Shown here piece after piece: positions 33,867 through 43,593 of a stretch of DNA of 64,000 nucleotides (positions within the stretch are counted from its first letter, which is position 1; each line of letters begins with the position of its first letter). Source of the stretch: Rhizobium sp. CSW-27 (GTDB taxonomy: Bacteria; Pseudomonadota; Alphaproteobacteria; Rhizobiales; Rhizobiaceae); NCBI RefSeq assembly GCF_018760785.1, contig NZ_JAHHZO010000005.1, positions 124,001 through 188,000 on the forward strand, in the 5' to 3' direction. A program made the position numbers and the translations under genes. The notes beneath the pieces were generated by a model. It saw only the letters and a list, made by a program, of their open reading frames with translations, was not told the DNA's origin and did no database searches.

Positions 33867-34565
33867 ATGTCCTATCGCGCCACCATCCTGACCCTTTATC
33901 CGGAGATGTTTCCGGGCCATCTCGGTCATTCGCTGGCCGGCAAGGCCATGGAGCGTGGCGACTGGTCGCTGGAGACGGTGCAGATCCGCGATTTCGCGAC
34001 CGACCGGCATCGTACGGTGGACGATACGCCGGCCGGCGGCGGCGCCGGCATGGTGCTGAAGCCGGACGTGCTGGCGCGCGCCATCGATTCGGTGGCCGCC
34101 GATCCGCGTCCGCGCCTCCTGATGAGCCCGCGCGGCCGGCCGCTGTCACAGGAGCGCGTGCGACAGCTTGCCGACGGCGAGGGCGTGGTGATCGTCTGTG
34201 GCCGCTTCGAAGGAGTGGATCAGCGGGTCATCGAGGCCCGGGCGCTCGAGGAAGTCTCGATCGGCGATTACATCCTCTCCGGCGGCGAGCCGGCCGCGCT
34301 GACGCTGCTCGATGCGGTGGTGCGCATCCTGCCGGGCGTCATGGGCAATGCCGCCTCCGGCACGCATGAAAGCTTCGAGACCGGGCTTCTGGAGCATCCG
34401 CACTACACCCGGCCACAGGAGTTCGAGGGGCGCACCATTCCCGCCGTCCTCACCTCCGGCAACCATGCGGCCATCGACCGCTGGCGCCACGAGCAGGCGC
34501 TGGCGCTGACGAGAGAGCGCCGCCCGGACCTGCTTGCCAAGCCGTCTCAGCCGGTTACGAAGTAG
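33867..34565 (+). CDS. trmD: tRNA (guanine-N1)-methyltransferase TrmD
   Basis: A 232-aa SPOUT methyltransferase making m1G37 in tRNAs reading CNN codons. The trefoil-knot region is clear: [36 protein letters not shown] and [33 protein letters not shown]. The C-terminal helical domain ends with [13 protein letters not shown] 33867 ([17 protein letters not shown]) is the family start; a GTG at 33855 overlapping the rimM stop (GTGA) is possible. The last 19 bases overlap the 3' end of the convergent TSUP gene. Confidence 0.95.
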   Translation: MSYRATILTLYPEMFPGHLGHSLAGKAMERGDWSLETVQIRDFATDRHRTVDDTPAGGGAGMVLKPDVLARAIDSVAADPRPRLLMSPRGRPLSQERVRQLADGEGVVIVCGRFEGVDQRVIEARALEEVSIGDYILSGGEPAALTLLDAVVRILPGVMGNAASGTHESFETGLLEHPHYTRPQEFEGRTIPAVLTSGNHAAIDRWRHEQALALTRERRPDLLAKPSQPVTK

Positions 34566-35293
34566 TAGACGGTGAGTGCGGCGCCGACGGCCACGACGAT
34601 CATCCGCATGACGGTCTGCGGCACGCGGCGCGCTGCCCAGACCCCTGCATAACCGCCGGCGGCCACGGCCGGGATCATCACGATCGCCTGCGGCCAGGCC
34701 ACCACGCCGCCGCTTACGAACACCACGATGGCGACCGCCGCGATGACGGTCGCAAGCAGGTTCTTCAGTGCGTTCAGGTGATGATAGCTGCCGCCAGTCG
34801 TCAGTCCCAGCACGGCAAGCATCATGATGCCCATGCCGGCGCCGAAGAAGCCGCCATAGATTGCGGTGATCCCCTGGCCGACGAGGCTGGAAAGCGAGCT
34901 TGCGGAGCGCTCGGCGGAGGCCTTCGGCTTCAGAAGCGGGCCGGCCGCGAAGATGGCGGTGGCGGCGGCCAGCAGCCAGGGCACCAGCGCCCGGAAGGAG
35001 GGGTTGGAGAGCGCCAGCAGGATCAGCGCGCCGCCAAGCCCGCCAAGCGCCGAGATCACGGTCAGCGCCACGGCGCTGCGCCAGCGTTTCAGGAGTTCGT
35101 CCTTGTAGGCGAGCGTCGAGGTGACATAGCCCGGAAACTGCACGATCGATGAGGTGGCATTGGCGGAGATCGGCGGCAGGCCGGCCAGCGTCAGGGCGCC
35201 GAAGGTGAGAAAGGTGCCGCCGCCCGCAATCGCGTTGACGGCGCCCGAAAGAAAGCCTGCCACGAACAGCAGGGCAATCATTGCCAATGTCAT
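34547..35293 (-). CDS. TSUP (TauE/SafE) family permease
   Basis: A 248-aa inner-membrane protein with about eight hydrophobic segments and the family's paired half-repeats. The motif [22 protein letters not shown] at the start, the repeat [22 protein letters not shown], and the [19 protein letters not shown] run are typical. TSUP members move sulfite, sulfoacetate or other organosulfur anions; the substrate here is unknown. ATG 35293 is the family start; longer upstream frames are rejected. It is inserted between trmD and rplS on the opposite strand and overlaps trmD tail to tail. Confidence 0.85.
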   Translation of the reverse strand: MTLAMIALLFVAGFLSGAVNAIAGGGTFLTFGALTLAGLPPISANATSSIVQFPGYVTSTLAYKDELLKRWRSAVALTVISALGGLGGALILLALSNPSFRALVPWLLAAATAIFAAGPLLKPKASAERSASSLSSLVGQGITAIYGGFFGAGMGIMMLAVLGLTTGGSYHHLNALKNLLATVIAAVAIVVFVSGGVVAWPQAIVMIPAVAAGGYAGVWAARRVPQTVMRMIVVAVGAALTVYYFVTG

Positions 35294-35572
35294 GCGGTGT
35301 CCTCCCAAACGCCCATCCTCTTGCAGATAAAGGGCCGAAGCCGGCTGGACAAGCGAAGTTTCGCCCGATCTTTCGGCAGAATCCGCGCGGTGGCGGGGTG
35401 ACAAGCGTGACGGTTTCGTGTATTGGCCGCGCACGGAAATGGGAGATGCTCCCGTTGACCGAAACAAAGGATGGCGAATCCGCCCCTGTCCGCAAGGGCA
35501 CGGCTCCGAGGCACGATCCGAGGAAACCGATGCAGGGCGCTCTGGCTGTTTCAGAAAAACTCAGAGGTTAAC

Positions 35573-36079
35573 ATGACCAACATCATCGCTCAGTTGGAAG
35601 CCGAACAGGTTGCCAAGATCGAAGCCCAGCGCAAGCTGCCCGAATTTTCGCCCGGCGACACGCTGCGCGTCAACGTGAAGGTAACGGAAGGCAACCGTAC
35701 CCGCGTTCAGGCCTATGAAGGCGTCTGCATCGCCCGCTCCGGCGGCGGCATCAACGAAAGCTTCACCGTTCGCAAGATTTCTTACGGCGAAGGCGTCGAG
35801 CGCGTATTCCCGGTCTACTCCCCGATGATCGAAGGCGTCGAAGTCGTCCGTCGCGGTAAGGTCCGTCGCGCCAAGCTCTACTACCTGCGCGATCGTCGCG
35901 GCAAGTCGGCCCGTATCGTCGAAGCAACCAACATCCGCGCCCGCAAGCTCAACGAAGCCGAGCGCAGTGCAGCCGCTGAAGAGCGCGCACGCGTCGAAGC
36001 TGAAAAGGTTGCAGCAGCACAGGCTCTCGCCGCCGAAAAGGCAGCAGCCGAAGCCGCCGCGGCAGCAGCATCGGAATAA
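35573..36079 (+). CDS. rplS: 50S ribosomal protein L19
   Basis: A 168-aa L19. The core (residues 1-~115) has [50 protein letters not shown] and [39 protein letters not shown] further ~50 residues of Glu/Ala/Lys-rich, probably helical tail follow, an extension typical of rhizobia. TCAGAGGTTAAC precedes the ATG. A strong terminator follows (36107-36131). Confidence 0.97.
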   Translation: MTNIIAQLEAEQVAKIEAQRKLPEFSPGDTLRVNVKVTEGNRTRVQAYEGVCIARSGGGINESFTVRKISYGEGVERVFPVYSPMIEGVEVVRRGKVRRAKLYYLRDRRGKSARIVEATNIRARKLNEAERSAAAEERARVEAEKVAAAQALAAEKAAAEAAAAAASE

Positions 36080-36106
36080 GATTTTCCCTTCGGGATCTTG
36101 CTTTGG

Positions 36107-36131
36107 AAGGCGGGCTTCGGCCCGCCTTTTT
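36107..36131 (+). terminator. Terminator of rplS
   Basis: AAGGCGGGC (36107-36115), loop TTCG, GCCCGCCTT (36120-36128) and a T run. It touches the stop codon of the convergent beta-lactamase gene. Confidence 0.92.
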
Positions 36132-36970
36132 CATTGGGCCCCTGCCTTCTCCAGGATCGCCGGCAGATCCTTCAGGATGGAATCGCGGGCCCGCGCGCTG
36201 GCGGAGCCGGGAAGCTTCTTCTCATCCTGCACGAGGCGCACGAAGACGATACTGCGCTCGCCCGCCTGGCCGAGGCCGACGAACCATCCCCAGGGGTGTT
36301 CGTAATCGAAGCGGCCATCCGCGGAGCGGGGATAGGCCATGCCTGTCTTGCCCCTCACCGTCCAGCCGGTGCCGGCCATGGAGAAGCTTTCCATGGCAGC
36401 CACGGTCTTGTCCATCGCCTGTGGTGCGACCGGAAGCGAACGGTTGGCGAGCCTGCGCAGGAAGGTGATCTGCTCCTGCGGCGAGATCTTCAGGGAAGAG
36501 GCGATCCAGGCACGTTTAAGGCCGTTGTCCTTGCCGGGGTCGCCGGAGAAATCGGCATTGCCATAGCCGAAGGCCTCGGCATAGGCGGTCAGCCTGCCGG
36601 AGCCAAGCGTGTGGGTAATGCGCTGGGAAAACCAGACCACCGAATATTTCAGCCAGCGCTCGGCATCCGTCGGCGTCTTCCATTCCGCCCCGCCCCAGTC
36701 CGGATCACCCTTGCGGATGGCAAGCACCGGGTCGTGGCCGTCTTTCAGGAAGCCGGAATCAAACCCCATCACCGCGAGCGGCACCTTGAAGGTGGAGGCT
36801 GGGGTGACGCGGCCGGTGCAATCGCCCTGTTGCGCCAGCACGGTTCCGCGCGCGGCATCCGCGACCATGGTGCAGATGGTTCGTGCCTGCGCGGGATCAG
36901 CCGCGAAAGCCGCCAGGGCGCCTGAAACAATCAGTGTGCCCGAGAAAACCAGGATGGGTGTGGTGCGCAT
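36131..36970 (-). CDS. Class D (OXA-type) beta-lactamase
   Basis: A 279-aa periplasmic serine beta-lactamase. After a signal peptide (MRTTPILVFSGTLIVSGALA, cleavage near AFA at ~23) come the class D hallmarks: Ser59-Thr-Phe-Lys62 (active-site Ser and carboxylatable Lys), Ser110-Val-Val, Tyr136-Gly-Asn138 and Lys208-Thr-Gly210; SSLKISPQEQITFLRRL is also typical. It is probably a chromosomal intrinsic OXA-like enzyme hydrolysing penicillins; the spectrum cannot be read from sequence. ATG 36970 is used rather than upstream frames. It lies in an accessory block, not next to a transposase or integron. Confidence 0.9.
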   Translation of the reverse strand: MRTTPILVFSGTLIVSGALAAFAADPAQARTICTMVADAARGTVLAQQGDCTGRVTPASTFKVPLAVMGFDSGFLKDGHDPVLAIRKGDPDWGGAEWKTPTDAERWLKYSVVWFSQRITHTLGSGRLTAYAEAFGYGNADFSGDPGKDNGLKRAWIASSLKISPQEQITFLRRLANRSLPVAPQAMDKTVAAMESFSMAGTGWTVRGKTGMAYPRSADGRFDYEHPWGWFVGLGQAGERSIVFVRLVQDEKKLPGSASARARDSILKDLPAILEKAGAQ

Positions 36971-37038
36971 GCTGTCATTCCTCCTCGACATCAAGCCGGC
37001 GCTTGTGAACCGGCAAGATGACGAGAAGGCGGCGCCGC

Positions 37039-37542
37039 TCACATTTTCACGGCCGAATCCCAGTGTTCGTCAGCCTTGCCATCGACGATCCGCCAGGTGT
37101 CGAACCAGGTCGTGGTGTAGGTTTTCGACGGATCCTTCGGGTCCTTTTCGGTGCGCACCGTGGCAACCGTGACGAGATCGCCTTCGGCCTGCACGAAAAC
37201 GACCGGGCTCTTCAGCCTGTCCCGGATCGGCGTCGGCCTGGCGCCCAACACCTTGGTGAAGAAGTCGACCACGCCCTGCCGTCCGGAGGCGGCATTGGGA
37301 TTGTGCTGGATGTAGCGCTCGGTCAGATAATCGGCGGCCTTGTCCCACTGGTTGGCTTCCAGCAGATCGCGATAGATCTTGTAGACCAGCTGCTTGTTGG
37401 CATTGAGCGCCGGATCGGGGCTGGTGAACAGGGCCTCCTTGTCGACGGCTTCGACAACCGCTTCCTGTGCGGCAGCGGAGTGGGGAAGGGTGATGGAGCC
37501 GAGCGCCAGAGCGCCAAGCAGTGCCAGGGCGGAATGTTTCAT
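37039..37542 (-). CDS. Exported SnoaL-like/NTF2-fold protein
   Basis: A 167-aa protein with a signal peptide (MKHSALALLGALALGSITLP, cleavage near SAAAQE at ~25). The rest is a SnoaL-like polyketide-cyclase/NTF2 fold: NKQLVYKIYRDLLEANQWDKAADYLTERYIQHNPNA and GVVDFFTKVLG are the usual conserved stretches, and DTWRIVDGKADEHWDS the last strands. Function unknown; similar periplasmic proteins are common. ATG 37542 is chosen because the longer frame has no support. It sits just upstream of the beta-lactamase on the same strand (68-base gap). Confidence 0.75.
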   Translation of the reverse strand: MKHSALALLGALALGSITLPHSAAAQEAVVEAVDKEALFTSPDPALNANKQLVYKIYRDLLEANQWDKAADYLTERYIQHNPNAASGRQGVVDFFTKVLGARPTPIRDRLKSPVVFVQAEGDLVTVATVRTEKDPKDPSKTYTTTWFDTWRIVDGKADEHWDSAVKM

Positions 37543-37677
37543 GCGGATTTCTCCCGGTGTGGATGCGCTGTCGAGATAGGCGCGCATCCGGCGCCGGAAA
37601 AGGAGGCATCTTCTCCGCCGATAGTATGGAAAAGGGAACTGCGGCCGCCCGGATCGGAAGTCGGACGGCTGCATGGT

Positions 37678-38952
37678 TCAGGCTTCGGCGCGCTTGCCGA
37701 GCATGCGCCCGACCAGAATGACGAGAACGCCCGCCACCGCCAGGCAGGCCGCCAGGAAGAACATCGGCGCGATGGTGCTGCCCGTCTCGTCGCGGATCCA
37801 GGGCACGACGTTCTGGGCGATGAAGCCGCCGAGATTGCCGACCGAATTGATCGCCGCGATGCCGGCGGCCGCACCGGCGCCCTTCAGGAAACGTCCCGGC
37901 AGGCTCCAGAACACCGGCTGGCCGGCGAAGATGCCGGCAGCCGCGATGCACAGAAGCGCAAACTGGAGAACAGGTGCCGTCACGATGGCGGAGAGCGTCA
38001 GGCAGATTGCGCCGAGAAAGGCAGGGCCGACGATATAGGGCGTCTTGTTGTCTGTCCGGTCGGCCATGCTCGGCACGATCCACAGCGCAAGCGCCACGAT
38101 GAGCCAGGGGATCACGTTGATGAAGCCGTTTACCGTGTTGGTCACGCCAAACCCCTGCACGATGGTCGGCAGCCAGTAGCTGAGGCCATAGGCAGCCAGC
38201 GGAAAGCCGATATAGCAGATCGACATCAGCAGCACGCGCGGGTTGACGAGGGCCCTCAAGCCGCTTTCGGCATGCTCTTCCATGCCGGCATTTTCTGCCG
38301 CCAGCCGGTCATGCAGCCAGTCTTTCTGCGCGCGCGTCAGAAAGCGCGCCTTTTCCGGCGTGTCGTCGAGGTAGAACAGCGTCACGATACCGGCGAGAAC
38401 CGCGGGAACGCCGGTGGCGAGGAACACCCATTCCCAGCCGGCATAGCCGAAGAGGCCGTCCAGATCGAGCAGCATGCCTCCGAGCGGTGCTCCGACTGCA
38501 TTGGCAAAGGCGCTGAAGATCATGAACAGGCCCACCATGCGGCCGCGATAATCCTTGGGGAACCAGAGGGTCAGCAGGTAGAGCACGCCGGGGAAGAAGC
38601 CGGCTTCCGCCACGCCGAGCAGGAAGCGCAGGATATAGAACATCGTGGCGCTCGAGGTATAGGCCAGCGCGATGGTGATGATGCCCCAGCTCACCATGAT
38701 GCGGGCAAACCATTTGGAGGCGCCGAAACGGTTGAGGAACAGATTGCTTGGCACCTCGAAGAGGAAATAGCCAATGAAGAACAGCGAGGCGCCGAGACCA
38801 TAGGCATATTCGCTGAGGCCCAGCGCATCGACCATGTCGAGCTTGGCAAAGCTGACATTCTGGCGGTCGATATAGGCGATCAGATAGAGAAAGCCGAGAA
38901 ACGGCATGAGTCGCCAGGTGATTTTGGCGATCAGTTGTTTTTCCGAGACCAA
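37678..38952 (-). CDS. MFS transporter, anion:cation symporter family
   Basis: A 424-aa twelve-helix major facilitator of the phthalate/tartrate/glucarate (ACS) type. FLGFLYLIAYIDRQNVSFAKLDM is the typical first helix, and LRFLLGVAEAGFFPGVLYLLTLWFP and YRGRMVGLFMIFSAFANAVGAPLGG are family runs. The substrate is likely an organic acid but cannot be assigned. The best start is TTG at 38952, because GGAGG lies 7 bases before it and the result (VSEKQLIAKITWRLMPFL) has the family N-terminus. It is divergent from the amino-acid ABC genes and separated by about 190 bases. Confidence 0.85.
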   Translation of the reverse strand: MVSEKQLIAKITWRLMPFLGFLYLIAYIDRQNVSFAKLDMVDALGLSEYAYGLGASLFFIGYFLFEVPSNLFLNRFGASKWFARIMVSWGIITIALAYTSSATMFYILRFLLGVAEAGFFPGVLYLLTLWFPKDYRGRMVGLFMIFSAFANAVGAPLGGMLLDLDGLFGYAGWEWVFLATGVPAVLAGIVTLFYLDDTPEKARFLTRAQKDWLHDRLAAENAGMEEHAESGLRALVNPRVLLMSICYIGFPLAAYGLSYWLPTIVQGFGVTNTVNGFINVIPWLIVALALWIVPSMADRTDNKTPYIVGPAFLGAICLTLSAIVTAPVLQFALLCIAAAGIFAGQPVFWSLPGRFLKGAGAAAGIAAINSVGNLGGFIAQNVVPWIRDETGSTIAPMFFLAACLAVAGVLVILVGRMLGKRAEA

Positions 38953-39139
38953 GAGGGTTCCTCCGCAGCAATCAGGTGCCCCCACCCGGCTGAACAGCGG
39001 AAACTAGAGGCGGCCGCACCGGCGGCAAGGGTTGAGCTGCGGTGACAGGTGCCGCAGCGGCTGCGTGCAGCATCGCGCCCCCTTGCCATTGACGGCATTT
39101 CCATGACAATCGGCAGTGCCACAAACTCGGGAGCCATTC

Positions 39140-39940
39140 ATGATCCGCCGCCGCTCGCTTCTCGCCGGACTGTCCGCCCTTGTCCTTTCGCCGTTTGCTG
39201 CCGGCGCCGCAACCGGCCTGCCGGATCTCAAGGGCCGCACCATCGTGGTGGTGACGGAGAACGCCTATCCGCCGCTGCAGTTCGTCGATCCGAAGAGCGG
39301 CAAGCAGATCGGCTGGGAATATGATGCGATGGAGGAGATCGGCAAACGCCTCAACGCGAAGATCACCTACCAGAACACGTCCTGGGATGCGATGATCCAG
39401 GCGGTGTCCGACGGCCAGTACGACATCGGCATGACCGGCATCACCATCAAGGACGACCGCAAGGAGAAGGTGGATTTCTCCGATCCCTACATGCGCTCGC
39501 AGCAGTTCATGCTGGTGCGTGGCGACGAGACGCGCTTTTCCGATGCCAAAAGCTTCGCCGCCATCAAGGACGCGCTGATCGGCGCCCAGCCTGGCACGAC
39601 GCCCTTCTACACGGCGGTTTACGAGGTTCTGGACGGCAACGAGCAGAACCCGCGCATCAAGCTGTTCGAAACCTTCGGGGCGACCGTGCAGGCGCTGAGG
39701 ACCGGCGATGTCGACATGGTGCTGACGGACGGCACGGCCGGTCAGGGCTATGTGGATACCTCCAAGGGCGCCCTGAAGCTGGTGGGAGGCCCGCTCGGTT
39801 CCGAGGATTTCGGCTTCATCTTCAAGAAAGGCTCCGATCTGGTGGCGCCGGTCAATGCCGCGATTGCCGCGCTGAAGGCGGATGGCACCTTCGATCGCCT
39901 GAACAGGAAATGGTTCCTCGACTACAAGATGGGGGAATGA
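39140..39940 (+). CDS. Amino-acid ABC transporter substrate-binding protein
   Basis: A 266-aa periplasmic binding protein (family 3, HisJ/GlnH-like). A signal peptide (MIRRRSLLAGLSALVLSPFA, cleavage near AGAA at ~24) is followed by the two-lobe fold with TIVVVTENAYPPLQFVDPKSGK, YDIGMTGITIKDDRKEKVDFSDPYM and GDVDMVLTDGTAG runs. The ligand is probably a polar amino acid. The ATG at 39140 gives the obvious signal sequence. The permease gene starts 6 bases after its stop; no ATPase gene follows. Confidence 0.9.
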   Translation: MIRRRSLLAGLSALVLSPFAAGAATGLPDLKGRTIVVVTENAYPPLQFVDPKSGKQIGWEYDAMEEIGKRLNAKITYQNTSWDAMIQAVSDGQYDIGMTGITIKDDRKEKVDFSDPYMRSQQFMLVRGDETRFSDAKSFAAIKDALIGAQPGTTPFYTAVYEVLDGNEQNPRIKLFETFGATVQALRTGDVDMVLTDGTAGQGYVDTSKGALKLVGGPLGSEDFGFIFKKGSDLVAPVNAAIAALKADGTFDRLNRKWFLDYKMGE

Positions 39941-39946
39941 GCCCGC

Positions 39947-40762
39947 ATGACCGCTGCGCCGCGCGGTGAGGGCCGCCGGGATTTCCCCTGGTGGGCCGTT
40001 GCCCTTGGCCTGATGATGGCGGCCATTGCCGTCGTCATCGCCGTCAACGATCTCTATGGACAGGTCTTCCTCGTCGTGACGAAGGGAATCGGCATCACCA
40101 TCGGCGTGGCGCTGACGGCCTTTGCGCTGGCAACCGCGCTGGGGCTTGGCGTGGCGCTGGCCGGCCTCTCCGGCAGTCTCGTGCTGCGCCAGATGGCGCG
40201 CTTCTATGTCGAGACCATCCGCGGCATTCCGATCCTGGTGCTGCTGTTCTATGTCGCTTTCGTCGGCGCGCCGGCCATCATGGGAGCTTACGCCTTTCTT
40301 GCGGCGCCTTTGATCGAGAAGGGACTGTTGCCGGCACTTCTGGTGCGCGACTTCTCGCTGATGTGGCGCGCCATCATCGCGCTGATGATCGGCTACAGCG
40401 CCTTCATCGCGGAAATCTTCCGCGCCGGCATCCAGTCGATCGACCAGGGCCAGATCGATGCCGCCAAGGCACTCGGGCTGTCCCGGTTCCAGCGGTTCCG
40501 GCTCGTGGTGTTCCCGCAGGCGCTGAAGGTCATCTTCCCGCCGCTCTCCAACGATTTCGTCTCGATGGTGAAGGACAGTTCGCTGGTCTCGGTGCTGGGC
40601 GTCTCCGACATCACCCAGATGGCGAAGGTCTACGCCTCCGGTTCGTTCCGCTTCTTCGAAACCTATTCGATCCTCGCCTATGTCTACCTCATCCTCACCA
40701 TCGGGCTGTCGATGGTCCTGAGACGCGCCGAGCGGCGTCTCAGGACGGCCTCCGGGCGATAG
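39947..40762 (+). CDS. Amino-acid ABC transporter permease
   Basis: A 271-aa inner-membrane permease of the His/Glu/Gln/Arg type with about five hydrophobic segments. The EAA loop that touches the ATPase is present (QIDAAKALGLSRFQRFRLVVFPQALKVIFPPLSND). It forms an operon with the preceding binding protein. The downstream gene is convergent, so the ATP-binding subunit is not here and would have to come from elsewhere. The gene overlaps none of its neighbours; its stop is only 3 bases from that of ppk2. Confidence 0.9.
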   Translation: MTAAPRGEGRRDFPWWAVALGLMMAAIAVVIAVNDLYGQVFLVVTKGIGITIGVALTAFALATALGLGVALAGLSGSLVLRQMARFYVETIRGIPILVLLFYVAFVGAPAIMGAYAFLAAPLIEKGLLPALLVRDFSLMWRAIIALMIGYSAFIAEIFRAGIQSIDQGQIDAAKALGLSRFQRFRLVVFPQALKVIFPPLSNDFVSMVKDSSLVSVLGVSDITQMAKVYASGSFRFFETYSILAYVYLILTIGLSMVLRRAERRLRTASGR

Positions 40763-40765
40763 GCC

Positions 40766-41671
40766 TCAGTATTTCTCCGGCACATACATTTCGGCAGGCA
40801 CCGGGTGGCGGATGTAATCCGCATGGCGGACGCGGGCGGGAAGCTCGATCGCCTGCTTCGGCACGTGCTCGTAGGGGATCTGCGAGAGAAGATGGGCGAT
40901 CATGTTGAGGCGCGCCTTCTTCTTGTCGACCGCCTGCACGACCCACCATGGTGCTTCCGCGATATGCGTGCGCTCCAGCATCTCCTCCTTAGCACGGGTA
41001 TAGTCTTCCCAGTGCACGCGGCTTTCAAGGTCCATTGGCGAGAGCTTCCACTGCTTCAGCGGGTCGTTGATGCGCATGCGGAAGCGGAATTCCTGTTCCT
41101 CGTCGGTGATCGAGAACCAGTATTTGAGCAGGATGATGCCGGAACGCACCAGCATCCGCTCGAAATCCGGCACGTCGCGGAAGAATTCCTCCACCTGGTC
41201 CGGTGAGCAGAAGCCCATCACGCGTTCGACACCGGCGCGGTTGTACCAGGAGCGGTCGAAGAGAACCATCTCGCCGGCCGAGGGCAGATGCGACACATAG
41301 CGCTGGAAATACCACTGGCTGCGTTCGCGCTCGGTCGGGGCGGGAAGAGCCACCACCCGGCAGACACGCGGGTTGAGACGCTGGGTGACGCGCTTGATGG
41401 CGCCGCCCTTGCCGGCCGAATCGCGGCCCTCGAACAGCACGACGACCTTCAGCTGCTTGTACTGCACCCAGTCCTGCAGGCGCACCAGTTCATGCTGCAG
41501 CTTGAAGAGTTCGCGGAAATAGGTACGCCGCTCCAGGGTCGGCTCGGACAGCCCTTCCTCGACCAGATCCTCCAGCCGCTCCTCCTCCAGCTGAAGCTCC
41601 AGTTCCTCGTCGAAACTGTCGACGATCTCTTCCTTGAGACGGCTAACGTCATCCTGCATCGGTGCGGTCAT
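40766..41671 (-). CDS. ppk2: Polyphosphate kinase 2
   Basis: A 301-aa PPK2-family kinase transferring phosphate between polyphosphate and nucleoside diphosphates. P-loop VVLFEGRDSAGKGGAIKR, the Asp-containing MVLFDRSWYNRAGVERVMGF lid region and the RINDPLKQWKLSPMDLESRVHWEDYTRAKEEM run are diagnostic; the length fits class I enzymes (NDP-phosphorylating). The N-terminal ~50 residues are very acidic. ATG 41671 has AGGAG about 10 bases upstream; the longer frame to 41827 is unsupported. It is convergent with the ABC permease, only 3 bases apart. Confidence 0.92.
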   Translation of the reverse strand: MTAPMQDDVSRLKEEIVDSFDEELELQLEEERLEDLVEEGLSEPTLERRTYFRELFKLQHELVRLQDWVQYKQLKVVVLFEGRDSAGKGGAIKRVTQRLNPRVCRVVALPAPTERERSQWYFQRYVSHLPSAGEMVLFDRSWYNRAGVERVMGFCSPDQVEEFFRDVPDFERMLVRSGIILLKYWFSITDEEQEFRFRMRINDPLKQWKLSPMDLESRVHWEDYTRAKEEMLERTHIAEAPWWVVQAVDKKKARLNMIAHLLSQIPYEHVPKQAIELPARVRHADYIRHPVPAEMYVPEKY

Positions 41672-42028
41672 CGCAATCACTCCTGTTCCTTCCGAAGATG
41701 AAGCACGCAATGGCAAAGCCCGTGTGACAGACACACGACAGGGACATGCTTCGGCGCACGGCGAGCGCCAGCCAGGCCGCGGCGCCGGATTGCCGAGAGC
41801 CCGGAAAACTGCTAGAGCTTGCCGCATGGGATCAAAATTCGGATGCCTTGCGAACCATTATATCGTGCTGCAGGACCACAAGCGTCTGCCGGCACGGTTC
41901 TTCGCGCGCGTCTCCGGCGCACTGAACAGCCGACTTAGCACGCGCTGACCCTGCGTGTGACCGGCAGCACCGGCTGCCGATCCTTGTTCTTATTCTCATC
42001 TTCTTTCGACATCAGATGGATGGCAGCC
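41672..42028. other. Control region between divergent ppk2 and leuC
   Basis: A 357-base region that must hold the ppk2 and leuC promoters. A 40-codon open frame at 41826-41948 starts MGSKFGCLANHYIVLQ; it has no clear ribosome binding site and no run of Leu codons, so I do not call it a leader peptide. No riboswitch or terminator was recognised. Confidence 0.4.
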
Positions 42029-43438
42029 ATGAGCGCACCGCGTACTCTCTATGACAAGATCTGGGACGACCACGTCGTTTCCACCGACGACACCGGCACC
42101 TGTCTTCTCTACATCGACCGTCACCTCGTCCACGAAGTGACGTCGCCGCAGGCTTTCGAAGGCCTGCGTCTGGCCGGCCGCAAGGTTCGCGCCCCTTCGA
42201 AGACGCTGGCCGTTGTCGACCACAACGTGCCCACCACGCCGGATCGCCACATCGGCATCAAGAACGAGGAAAGCCGCATCCAGGTCGAGGCGCTCGCGCA
42301 GAACGCCAAGGACTTCGGCGTCGAATATTATTCGGAAAAGGACAAGCGCCAGGGTATCGTCCACATCGTCGGTCCGGAACAGGGCTTTACCCTGCCGGGC
42401 ATGACGATCGTCTGCGGTGACAGCCACACCTCGACGCACGGCGCCTTCGGCGCGCTGGCGCATGGCATCGGCACCTCGGAAGTCGAGCATGTTCTGGCCA
42501 CCCAGACGCTGGTGCAGAAGAAGGCCAAGAACATGCTGGTGCGCGTCGATGGCAAGCTGCCGGACGGCGTCACCGCCAAGGACATCATCCTCGCCATCAT
42601 CGGCGAGATCGGCACGGCCGGCGGCACGGGCCATGTCATCGAGTTTGCCGGAGAAGCGATCCGCTCGCTCTCCATGGAAGGCCGTATGACGGTCTGCAAC
42701 ATGACGATCGAAGGCGGCGCCCGCGCCGGCCTCATCGCGCCGGACGAAACCACCTTCGAATACATCAAGGACAAGCCGCGCGCACCGAAGGGCAAGGCCT
42801 GGGACATGGCGCTCGACTACTGGAAGACGCTGCATTCGGACGAAGGCGCCCATTACGACCGCGTCGTCGTGCTCGATGCCGCCAACCTGCCGCCGATCGT
42901 CTCCTGGGGCTCCTCGCCGGAAGACGTGATTTCCGTTCAGGGCACCGTGCCGAACCCGGATGACATCCAGGACGAAACGAAGCGCACCTCCAAGTGGCGC
43001 GCGCTGGAGTATATGGGCCTGAAGCCGGGCACCAAGATCACCGATATCGCGGTTGACCGCGTCTTCATCGGCTCCTGCACCAATGGTCGCATCGAGGACC
43101 TGCGCGCCGCCGCCAAGGTGGTGGAGGGCCGCAAGGTCGCCGCCACCGTTTCGGCCATGATCGTGCCGGGCTCCGGCATCGTGAAGGAGCAGGCGGAAGC
43201 CGAGGGTCTCGACAAGATCTTCAAGGATGCCGGTTTCGAATGGCGCGAACCGGGCTGCTCCATGTGCCTGGCCATGAACGACGACCGCCTGAAGCCGGGC
43301 GAGCGGTGCGCCTCCACCTCGAACCGCAACTTCGAGGGCCGCCAGGGTTACAGGGGTCGCACGCATCTCGTCTCGCCCGCCATGGCGGCCGCAGCGGCCG
43401 TGGCCGGCCACTTCGTCGATATCCGCGAGTGGAAATAA
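42029..43438 (+). CDS. leuC: 3-isopropylmalate dehydratase large subunit
   Basis: A 469-aa iron-sulfur isomerase subunit of leucine biosynthesis. The three cluster cysteines are in [12 protein letters not shown] and in [10 protein letters not shown]. The N-terminus ([17 protein letters not shown]) and the [23 protein letters not shown] and DNHVPTTPDR-like ([10 protein letters not shown]) runs are standard. LeuD is not in this window. The ATG at 42029 is preferred over in-frame ATGs upstream. A strong terminator follows. Confidence 0.96.
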   Translation: MSAPRTLYDKIWDDHVVSTDDTGTCLLYIDRHLVHEVTSPQAFEGLRLAGRKVRAPSKTLAVVDHNVPTTPDRHIGIKNEESRIQVEALAQNAKDFGVEYYSEKDKRQGIVHIVGPEQGFTLPGMTIVCGDSHTSTHGAFGALAHGIGTSEVEHVLATQTLVQKKAKNMLVRVDGKLPDGVTAKDIILAIIGEIGTAGGTGHVIEFAGEAIRSLSMEGRMTVCNMTIEGGARAGLIAPDETTFEYIKDKPRAPKGKAWDMALDYWKTLHSDEGAHYDRVVVLDAANLPPIVSWGSSPEDVISVQGTVPNPDDIQDETKRTSKWRALEYMGLKPGTKITDIAVDRVFIGSCTNGRIEDLRAAAKVVEGRKVAATVSAMIVPGSGIVKEQAEAEGLDKIFKDAGFEWREPGCSMCLAMNDDRLKPGERCASTSNRNFEGRQGYRGRTHLVSPAMAAAAAVAGHFVDIREWK

Positions 43439-43473
43439 GCCGCCCCGGATGCCTGGGATCCCGGTCCAGACGC

Positions 43474-43507
43474 GCCGCCGGTTCCGCGAGGAGCCGGCGG
43501 CTTTTTT
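43474..43507 (+). terminator. Terminator of leuC
   Basis: GCCGCCGG (43474-43481), then TCC with GGA around a GCGA loop, and CCGGCGGC (43494-43501), followed by six T residues. Confidence 0.92.
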
Positions 43508-43593
43508 CGATCATGACGCGGCAAGGCCGCTGCATGGTGTCGCCGAACATGCTTTATTGCCGCCATACCGACCCCGGATGACAGACCCCTCCC

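Noticed and set aside
41826..41948. leuC leader peptide
   Set aside because: No cluster of Leu codons and no terminator/antiterminator pair follows, so attenuation is not supported.
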